Assembly (NCBI GenBank): GCA_019113665.1
Contig: DXGW01000065.1
Span: 1 to 5,778 of the forward strand
Source of the DNA: Candidatus Alistipes excrementipullorum
GTDB taxonomy: Bacteria > Bacteroidota > Bacteroidia > Bacteroidales > Rikenellaceae
DNA: 5,778 nucleotides
Direction: 5' to 3'
The position numbers and the translations under genes are program-made. The notes under the pieces were generated by a model. That model made no database searches. It was not told the DNA's origin and worked only from the letters and a program-made list of their open reading frames with translations. Numbering within the stretch: position 1 is the first letter of the stretch; every line of letters begins with the position of its first letter. This document shows, piece after piece, positions 1-4,340 of the stretch.

Positions 1-72
1 GACAATATTGCGACAACTTTCACGATATCGCATACCGCAACCATTTCATATGGTATTTAGCGCAATTATTCC

Positions 73-80
73 TATATTTA
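73..80 (+). promoter_or_regulatory. Candidate -7 promoter box of the PHP-domain gene
   Basis: TATATTTA matches seven of the eight positions of the Bacteroidota -7 consensus TAnnTTTG, the last base being A instead of G. It lies 28 bases before the start codon, so transcription would begin about 22 bases upstream of the ATG, a spacing like that of the two better promoters in this window. No convincing TTG or TTTG -33 box is seen 19-21 bases upstream, so this is a weak call in an AT-rich stretch. Confidence 0.3.
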
Positions 81-108
81 CAACATACAATAAACAACCT
101 TACAAACC

Positions 109-1302
109 ATGAAAACACTTGCCAAAGTCTGCATCATTGCAGCTGCTGCATGCATTTTGCCTGCACCGGGTACGGCCCAAACCGAACGAAGGAACTTCGG
201 ATCCGAGAATTCAAGACGCGAAATCATCTTTCCACAGGTTAACGGCATGAACGTCTACAAGACCGACCTGCACACCCACACCATCTGTTCCGACGGTGAC
301 ATAACGCCGGCGTTACGCGTAATCGAAGCCTGGCGTGACGGGCTCGATGCCATAGCGATCACCGACCACATCGAATACAGGCGCATCGAACGCGACATGT
401 ACCGGTTCATGCAACCTTATATAAAGGAGGAGTACCGTGGAGAGAAATTCGCCATCAACACCAACGTAATGACTACCCCGCCCGACGAACGGGGGTTGCT
501 CGTCGACTTCAACGTATCGTACGACTGGGCCCGCAAAAAAGGGGACGAGCTTGGCATACTTGTGATACGCGGTGTAGAGATAACGCGCAAGCACCTGGGC
601 GACTACAATGCACTCTTCACGAAGGACAACAATGCGATATTCGATCTCGATGCCGAGAAGACAATACGCAACGCTCGGGCACAGGGAGCATTCATCATTC
701 ACAACCACCCGCAGTTCAACGCCAAAAATGCAAACAAGTTGACTGACTTCTGTACCTCGCTCTATGAAAAGGGACTTATCGATGGTGTAGAGGTCGGCAA
801 CAGCAACTGTTTTTACCGTTGGATCATCGACCATACACTCGATAACTCTTACACTCCGACCTCCAACACCGATGTACACGGCCTGACCGATTTCGACTAC
901 AGGTCCGACAGCCGCGACGCCTCCATACGCTACCGGAACATGACACTCATAATCGCACCTTCATGCGACGAGGAGTCGCTGCACGAGGCTTTACGGGCAG
1001 GACGTACGATAGCCTATCACGACAACATGCTCATCGGCAAGGAGGATCTGTTGAAGGCGTTGTTTACCGCAAGCGTCAAATTCGACGTAATCGGCAAATC
1101 GGGCAAAAACAAGAGCGTACGAATCACAAACAACAGTTCGATGCCGTACACCATACGGACAGGCAACAATACGATACGCATTGCCCCGCTCGGTGCAACC
1201 GTCGTAAAGATGGCCGGCGACAACGGCAGCGCCTCGGTAACCGTAGAGAACATGTGGTGCGGAACCGAGCGGCACCCGCAGATAACGGTTGAACTCGATT
1301 AG
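109..1302 (+). CDS. Secreted PHP-domain phosphoesterase (Sb-PDE-like phosphodiesterase family)
   Basis: This 397-residue protein is predicted to be a metal-dependent phosphoesterase acting in the periplasm. Residues 1 to about 23 form a Sec signal peptide: basic start MKTLAK, an Ala/Ile/Cys-rich core, and a likely cut after GTAQ. The PHP domain spans roughly 50-305 and keeps all the usual metal-ligand motifs: H55-x-H57 in LHTHT followed by D62/D64, D86-H87 in ITDH, E157 in RGVEIT, H198 and H200 in IHNHP, and D255-x-H257 in TDVHG. A small beta-rich tail (about 320-397) follows. The fold is certain from these motifs. The substrate is not, because PHP proteins include histidinol phosphatases, nucleases and phosphodiesterases. 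Secretion and the TDLHTHT/AWRDGLDAIAITDHIEYR context resemble the secreted Bacteroidota proteins annotated as Sb-PDE family phosphodiesterases, so a phosphodiester or phosphomonoester scavenging role is inferred. The ATG at 109 is chosen because it gives an immediate signal peptide. The gene stands alone and ends in the shared terminator. Confidence 0.9.
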   Translation: MKTLAKVCIIAAAACILPAPGTAQTERRNFGSENSRREIIFPQVNGMNVYKTDLHTHTICSDGDITPALRVIEAWRDGLDAIAITDHIEYRRIERDMYRFMQPYIKEEYRGEKFAINTNVMTTPPDERGLLVDFNVSYDWARKKGDELGILVIRGVEITRKHLGDYNALFTKDNNAIFDLDAEKTIRNARAQGAFIIHNHPQFNAKNANKLTDFCTSLYEKGLIDGVEVGNSNCFYRWIIDHTLDNSYTPTSNTDVHGLTDFDYRSDSRDASIRYRNMTLIIAPSCDEESLHEALRAGRTIAYHDNMLIGKEDLLKALFTASVKFDVIGKSGKNKSVRITNNSSMPYTIRTGNNTIRIAPLGATVVKMAGDNGSASVTVENMWCGTERHPQITVELD

Positions 1303-1328
1303 TTCTCTATAATATATATAGGTATAAT

Positions 1329-1357
1329 AAGAGAGGAGGCTTCGGGCCTCCTCTCTT
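1329..1357. terminator. Bidirectional terminator hairpin between convergent genes
   Basis: A perfect 12-base inverted repeat, AAGAGAGGAGGC and its reverse complement, encloses the loop TTCGG. It sits midway in the 77-base gap between the stop codons of the PHP gene (plus strand) and the metallo-hydrolase gene (minus strand). The outer A-A/T-T pairs give a short U run in either direction; on the minus strand the tail continues TTATTATA. It is therefore likely to terminate both transcripts. Confidence 0.85.
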
Positions 1358-1379
1358 CATATTCTTGTCGAGCCGACAG

Positions 1380-2123
1380 TTACTCCATCGGACGCACGCG
1401 GACTTCGGTAACGCTGTCCAGTTCGCGCACAAGGCGGTCGATATCGGTAACGGTCTCCACCTCGCCATAGTGGTACGGATAGAAAACCTTGGGCCTTATT
1501 GCCTTGACGGCATCGACAGCCTGGTCTACGGTCATCGTATACGGCTGGTTGACCGGCAGGAAGGCGATATCTATATCGGTCAGGGCCTTTATATCATCAT
1601 TATTCTCGGTATCGCCCGATATGTATATGCGCGTACCGCCCATGGTAAGTACATATCCGCAGTCTTCGCGTTCGCGCGGGTGGAACTGCAGGTGCTCGGC
1701 CGTGATATTGTATGCCGGCACGGCCGCTATGTCTACCCCATCAACGGGAGCCGACACGCTGCCCGGAGTCATGGTGACGCAATCGAATTCGAATGCCTCG
1801 GCCGATGTCTTGTCGCAAACCACGACAGTACCATCTTTCATAAGGCGGTCAATGGCCTCCATATCGAAATGGTCGTAATGCGAATGGGTTATCAGTATCA
1901 CATCGGCCTTGGGCAACTTCGCATAATCGGCATATGTACTTACGGGGTCAACATAAATATAATGTCCTTCGAACTCGAGCGACAGCGAAGCGTGCTTGAA
2001 GAACGTAATGGTCAACTCCTGGCCCGAACGGGTCTGGACAACGTCCTGCGGATATGAGGCGGTCTTCTCCTTGCATCCGAACAACGAAAGAATTGACATG
2101 ACGGCGATAAGTTTAGTTTTCAT
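1380..2123 (-). CDS. Metallo-beta-lactamase-fold hydrolase, UlaG-like, probable lipoprotein
   Basis: This 247-residue protein belongs to the MBL-fold metal-dependent hydrolases of the UlaG/YtnP-like type. The metal motif H80-S-H82-Y-D84-H85 is complete. H148 in the FHPRERED segment, D171 in YISGDTE and H218 in YPYHYG are the expected further ligands. The N-terminus MKTKLIAVMSILSLFGC is a lipoprotein signal with lipobox LFGC, so Cys17 would be acylated. The residues after it, KEK, are charged, which in Bacteroidota can mark outer-surface lipoproteins; the surface location is only inferred. An in-frame ATG four codons upstream (2135) is possible, but 2123 gives the more normal basic signal start. 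The substrate cannot be read from sequence: UlaG itself is a lactonase, while many relatives are uncharacterised. A 94-base gap with its own candidate promoter separates it from the regulator gene upstream, so it is probably transcribed independently, although read-through is possible. Confidence 0.88.
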   Translation of the reverse strand: MKTKLIAVMSILSLFGCKEKTASYPQDVVQTRSGQELTITFFKHASLSLEFEGHYIYVDPVSTYADYAKLPKADVILITHSHYDHFDMEAIDRLMKDGTVVVCDKTSAEAFEFDCVTMTPGSVSAPVDGVDIAAVPAYNITAEHLQFHPREREDCGYVLTMGGTRIYISGDTENNDDIKALTDIDIAFLPVNQPYTMTVDQAVDAVKAIRPKVFYPYHYGEVETVTDIDRLVRELDSVTEVRVRPME

Positions 2124-2170
2124 CACAATACACATTTTATTTGTTTACACATTACTCTGCAACTTCTGCG

Positions 2171-2187
2171 GCAATATTTTGCAATAT
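2171..2187. repeat. Short direct repeat GCAATAT with 10-base period
   Basis: Two identical copies of GCAATAT are separated by TTT, so the copies repeat every 10 bases, about one helical turn. They lie over the -7 to +1 part of the candidate promoter of the metallo-hydrolase gene. The sequence is AT-rich and the copies are short, so chance is a real alternative to a tandem operator. Confidence 0.4.
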
Positions 2188-2211
2188 ACTAAATATTTCC
2201 GGATAAACAAA
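2181..2211 (-). promoter_or_regulatory. Candidate promoter of the metallo-hydrolase gene
   Basis: Read on the minus strand, TTTG (2211-2208) is followed after 19 bases by TATATTGC (2188-2181). The spacing is that of Bacteroidota promoters (TTTG, 19-21 bases, TAnnTTTG), but the -7 box fits only in TATATT. The predicted start lies about 50 bases before the ATG at 2123. It would separate the lipoprotein gene from the hemerythrin-regulator operon, whose last codon it abuts. Confidence 0.35.
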
Positions 2212-2217
2212 GGATTG

Positions 2218-2814
2218 CTACTCCATATCGTTCTGGTCGATCATGTTGTTGAGCAGAGCATACACCGTCAGGCCGGCGACCGATTTTATGCCTGTCTTGC
2301 GCGTTATGTTCTTGCGATGGGATATGACCGTATGAATCGATATGTTGTGTTCGTCGGCAATCTCCTTGTTCGTACGTCCGCGTGCAACGGAGATGAGGAT
2401 CTCCCGCTCGCGGTCCGTAAGTTCATAACCGCCGTCCGACAGGTGTTCGCTCTCCGTTTCGGTCAACCTGCGCAACCGGCCGACTATCGATGATGGAGCG
2501 TCCACAATCTTGATTACGGCATCGTACTGCCGCAGGGATTCGTCGTCGAAAACCCCGTACACCAGAGCCACCACACGCATCTCCTGCAACGATGGAACCG
2601 AGAGCCGCAGGTTGCGCGACGATCTGAAATCCAGAATCGACGGGTTGATTATCGCAATGTCGGCATCGAGAATACGCAAACGTTCGTCGAGCATCGACGG
2701 CTCGGTCACCACTCCAGCCGTAACGAACCCTCCGGCCTCGTCGAGAATTGCCCGCAAGCCGGCACATACCATTGCCGAAGGTTCGGCTATCACCACACGC
2801 ACCGGTCTGTTCAT
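2218..2814 (-). CDS. LuxR/NarL-type transcription regulator with degenerate receiver domain
   Basis: This 198-residue protein is a predicted DNA-binding regulator. Residues 5 to about 115 align with a response-regulator receiver domain: VRVVIAEPSAMVCAGLRAIL corresponds to the usual VLIVDDHPLVREGLRALL. However, the acidic pair is reduced to E11-P12, and the phosphoacceptor position in DADIAIINPSIL is Asn57 rather than Asp, so ordinary aspartyl phosphorylation is unlikely. Residues 131-195 are a clear LuxR-type helix-turn-helix: LTDREREILISVARG, then TNKEIADEHNISIHTVISHRK as turn and recognition helix. Its ATG overlaps the stop of the upstream hemerythrin gene by four bases (ATGA), so the two proteins are probably translationally coupled and made together. 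The context suggests it controls iron, NO or oxidative-stress genes, perhaps including its own operon; that is inference. No histidine kinase is present in the window. Confidence 0.88.
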   Translation of the reverse strand: MNRPVRVVIAEPSAMVCAGLRAILDEAGGFVTAGVVTEPSMLDERLRILDADIAIINPSILDFRSSRNLRLSVPSLQEMRVVALVYGVFDDESLRQYDAVIKIVDAPSSIVGRLRRLTETESEHLSDGGYELTDREREILISVARGRTNKEIADEHNISIHTVISHRKNITRKTGIKSVAGLTVYALLNNMIDQNDME

Positions 2815-3518
2815 AGCTGCTTCTCGATTTTAGCCACAAGAGGTATCAGCATGCGGTTCTCGATCAACGTGTGGCACTTGAGATCCTCCTCGAAACGGTA
2901 TATCTCGAACAGCACCTCATTGCGTTGCCCGGCCAGGCTGTTCTCGGGCAGATATTTCATGATGATACTCTTCATGTCGCTGAGTTTTTCGTCTATGTCG
3001 GAGTGGTTGTCCTCGAACGACTCGATCGAATATCCGGCCGGCCGTTCTCCGTTCAGGAGGGCCTCGACATACGGGAAGACCGTCTTCTCCTCGTAATCGA
3101 AATGGTTTGCCACCTCTCCGCGGTAGTCATCGAAGAATCGTTTCAGCACCTTGCCGTGTAGAACGTCACACGAAGCTACCGTATCGTCTATCTCGTTGCA
3201 CAGGCGCGGTATGACATACTCGGAGTAGTAGCGGTGCGACATCTTCAGATAGTCGATGATGTGCCGCAACTCCTCCCTTCCGAAATCGGCACACGAGGGC
3301 ACATAATCGTCGAAGGTATATACACGGCAGATCATCAGGAAGAGTTCGGGCGACATGTTGCGGCGTCGGCACATCTCCTCGACGCTCATCTCGCCGAACC
3401 CGAGACGCACGTCCAGGCGCGACAGGATCGAAAGCAGCCTGTAATTGACATCTATCATCTCTCCGAGTTTCATCTCGGGCGAAAATACGGATTCGTTTAT
3501 GTCGGTTCTGTTTTGCAT
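2811..3518 (-). CDS. Di-iron hemerythrin-like protein of the RIC (YtfE/ScdA) type
   Basis: This 235-residue cytoplasmic protein resembles the Repair of Iron Centers family (E. coli YtfE, S. aureus ScdA), di-iron proteins that help restore iron-sulfur clusters after nitrosative or oxidative damage. Counting from Met at 3518, candidate iron ligands are H95 (SHRYYSEYVIPRL), H121, H139 and E143 (HFDYEEK), H172 (EDNHSD), and H216 and E220 (CHTLIENRMLIP). The spacing from H172 to H216 (44) equals that recalled for YtfE H160-H204, and the HxxxE pairs match. Residues of about 15-72 look like the ScdA N-terminal domain (KLGEMIDVNYRLLSILSRL, then SVEEMCRRRNMSPELFL), but the usual Cys-Cys pair is missing and the segment reads RLGFGE. 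The ATG at 3518 is preferred over an in-frame ATG at 3563 because a good -7 box (3542-3549) lies between them and the extra 15 residues look unconserved. It is the first gene of the operon with the LuxR-type regulator. The detailed substrate or partner is unknown. Confidence 0.88.
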   Translation of the reverse strand: MQNRTDINESVFSPEMKLGEMIDVNYRLLSILSRLDVRLGFGEMSVEEMCRRRNMSPELFLMICRVYTFDDYVPSCADFGREELRHIIDYLKMSHRYYSEYVIPRLCNEIDDTVASCDVLHGKVLKRFFDDYRGEVANHFDYEEKTVFPYVEALLNGERPAGYSIESFEDNHSDIDEKLSDMKSIIMKYLPENSLAGQRNEVLFEIYRFEEDLKCHTLIENRMLIPLVAKIEKQL

Positions 3519-3541
3519 GTTGTTCTCGTTTGTGTTCAATG

Positions 3542-3549
3542 CAAAGGTA
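3542..3549 (-). promoter_or_regulatory. -7 promoter box of the hemerythrin-regulator operon
   Basis: On the minus strand the sequence is TACCTTTG, an exact match to the Bacteroidota -7 consensus TAnnTTTG. It ends 23 bases before the ATG at 3518, predicting a leader of roughly 18-20 A-rich bases. At the expected -33 position (about 3569-3573) the minus strand reads CTGCT rather than TTG or TTTG, so the promoter may depend on an activator. The first half of the box lies inside a palindrome. Confidence 0.65.
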
Positions 3550-3567
3550 TGAATAAAATTCATACCT
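3545..3567. promoter_or_regulatory. Perfect palindrome overlapping the hemerythrin promoter (candidate operator)
   Basis: A 10-base arm AGGTATGAAT, a 3-base spacer AAA and the exact reverse complement of the arm make a 23-base site. It covers the upstream part of the -7 box and most of the spacer region of the minus-strand promoter, the classic place for a repressor. It is not followed by a U run and lies upstream of the operon, so it is not a terminator. The length and symmetry would suit a dimeric regulator such as an Rrf2/NsrR-type or Crp/Fnr-type protein, or the LuxR-type protein encoded in the operon; the identity of the binder is not visible here. Confidence 0.65.
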
Positions 3568-3579
3568 GAGCAGGGCGTT

Positions 3580-3595
3580 TAACCATTAATGGTTA
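3580..3595. promoter_or_regulatory. Second perfect palindrome TAACCATTAATGGTTA in the divergent region
   Basis: The 16 bases are perfectly self-complementary without a spacer. The centre (3587.5) lies about 50 bases upstream of the predicted hemerythrin transcription start and about 75 upstream of the predicted start of the divergent gene. It is 31.5 bases, close to three helical turns, from the centre of the promoter-overlapping palindrome. This position is compatible with an activator site for the minus-strand promoter, which lacks a -33 box. Binding by any protein is inferred. Confidence 0.55.
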
Positions 3596-3626
3596 CGGCA
3601 ACGTGCAATATCCCAACTAATAATGA

Positions 3627-3657
3627 TTGCCAGCACGGTGTAAAACCGCGACCTTTG
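3627..3657 (+). promoter_or_regulatory. Candidate promoter of the divergent secreted-protein gene
   Basis: TTG at 3627-3629 is followed after exactly 20 bases by GACCTTTG at 3650-3657. This fits the Bacteroidota pattern TTG, 19-21 bases, TAnnTTTG with a single mismatch (G for the first T). The box ends 22 bases before the ATG at 3680, nearly the same distance as in the opposite promoter, and the leader is A/C-rich without a Shine-Dalgarno sequence. Confidence 0.55.
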
Positions 3658-3679
3658 CACCGAACAAACAAAACAAACG

Positions 3680-4207
3680 ATGAAAAAGAGAATAATCATG
3701 TTGATCGCGGCAACCGTATCGTTGCCATTCACACTCTTGGCACAGCAGGGCAAAGTCGGAGTCGACGAACTGCTCGCATCACCCGAAAGCTATCTCGGCA
3801 AGAATATCACGGTGGAGGGTTATTGCAGCCACACATGCCCGCACGGCAGCAGTAAGATGTTCGTGCGTGGCGAAGGCAGACCGCTGCGTGTCGAGACCGG
3901 AGCGCTCGGCAAGTTCGAGAAGCCGGTGGCAAAACACAACGTCAGCGTCGAGGGCGTACTCAAGGAGCAGCGCATCGACGAGGCCTATCTCAGCAACTGG
4001 GAAAAACGTCTCAGCGCCAAGAAGGAGTCGTGCGACAGCCGCGAGAACCTGTGCGCCGCCGACCGCAAGGCCCATGGCGGGGAATCGACTGCCGAGAAGA
4101 CCATAGCCGCCTACCGCAAGAAGATCGAGGAACGCAAGGCTGCCGAAGGGAAAGATTACGTATCGATATACTACTTCGAAGCCAGCAACTGTGAAGTAAA
4201 AGAGTAA
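3680..4207 (+). CDS. Small secreted protein with CxHxCxH motif, probable OB-fold-like domain
   Basis: This 175-residue protein has no function I can name. Residues 1-21 are a Sec signal peptide (MKKRIIMLIAATVSLPFTLLA, cut near AQ-QG), so it acts in the envelope. Residues of about 26-97 look like a small all-beta, OB-fold-like domain: VDELLASPESYLGKNITVEG, then FVRGEGRPLRVETG, then NVSVEGVLKEQRI. Inserted in it is C49-S-H51-T-C53-P-H55-G, a tight Cys/His cluster suited to binding a metal or heme or to thiol chemistry. Residues of about 98-157 are charged and helical (EAYLSNWEKRL, then AEKTIAAYRKKIEERKAAEGKDY). C118, C125 and C171 add further thiols. Similar secreted proteins of this length seem familiar from Bacteroidales as uncharacterised proteins, but I cannot name a family. 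It is divergent from the RIC-like operon across a shared control region, which suggests co-regulation and a role in metal, redox or nitrosative stress; this is inference. It ends in its own terminator. Confidence 0.85.
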   Translation: MKKRIIMLIAATVSLPFTLLAQQGKVGVDELLASPESYLGKNITVEGYCSHTCPHGSSKMFVRGEGRPLRVETGALGKFEKPVAKHNVSVEGVLKEQRIDEAYLSNWEKRLSAKKESCDSRENLCAADRKAHGGESTAEKTIAAYRKKIEERKAAEGKDYVSIYYFEASNCEVKE

Positions 4208-4240
4208 AAACCATAAGCCATTGCCTGTTTTGAAGGAAGG

Positions 4241-4270
4241 CCGCCCGACGGAGACGTCGAGGCGGTTTTC
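4241..4270 (+). terminator. Intrinsic terminator of the secreted-protein gene
   Basis: The arms CCGCC-CGACG and CGTCG-A-GGCGG form a 10-pair stem with one bulged A and a GAGA tetraloop. The plus strand continues directly with TTTTCTGTTT, the U-rich tail of a factor-independent terminator, 33 bases after the stop codon. The AAGG before the stem can also pair with this tail (A-U and G-U pairs). Confidence 0.8.
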
Positions 4271-4293
4271 TGTTTCCGCACGGCCGAAACGGA

Positions 4294-4325
4294 AAGCAGG
4301 CGCCCGACGCATCGGACGCCTGCTT
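4294..4325 (-). terminator. Terminator hairpin downstream of the S46 peptidase gene
   Basis: A 9-base arm AAGCAGGCG and its exact reverse complement enclose one C/A mismatch, a further 4-pair stem (CCGA/TCGG) and a CGCA loop. On the minus strand the stem begins 16 bases after the peptidase stop codon and is followed by TTTCCGTTTC, a moderately U-rich tail. Together with the plus-strand hairpin at 4241-4270 it forms a back-to-back pair isolating two convergent genes. Confidence 0.75.
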
Positions 4326-4340
4326 CACTTTCATGCGGGA

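Noticed and set aside
199..212. Adjacent GGATCC and GAATTC sites, resembling a cloning linker
   Set aside because: They fall in frame inside the PHP gene just after the signal peptide, and the surrounding protein is continuous and natural-looking. Chance is the simplest explanation.
426..432. GGAGGAG, a Shine-Dalgarno-like stretch
   Set aside because: It lies inside the PHP coding sequence with no plausible gene start downstream, and Bacteroidota seldom use such sites.
1365..2057. A 230-codon plus-strand open frame opposite the metallo-hydrolase
   Set aside because: The minus strand carries the HxHxDH motif and a lipoprotein signal. The plus frame shows no motif and starts just after the shared terminator without a promoter.
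3519..3563. Fifteen-residue N-terminal extension of the hemerythrin-like protein from the ATG at 3563
   Set aside because: The extension would cover the exact -7 promoter box and a palindrome. Starting at 3518 leaves a normal short A-rich leader.
4275..4295. Possible extra hairpin TTTCCG/CGGAAA between the two terminators
   Set aside because: The stem is only about 6 pairs and competes with the longer hairpin at 4294-4325; it more likely reflects the U-rich and A-rich flanks of the two real terminators.
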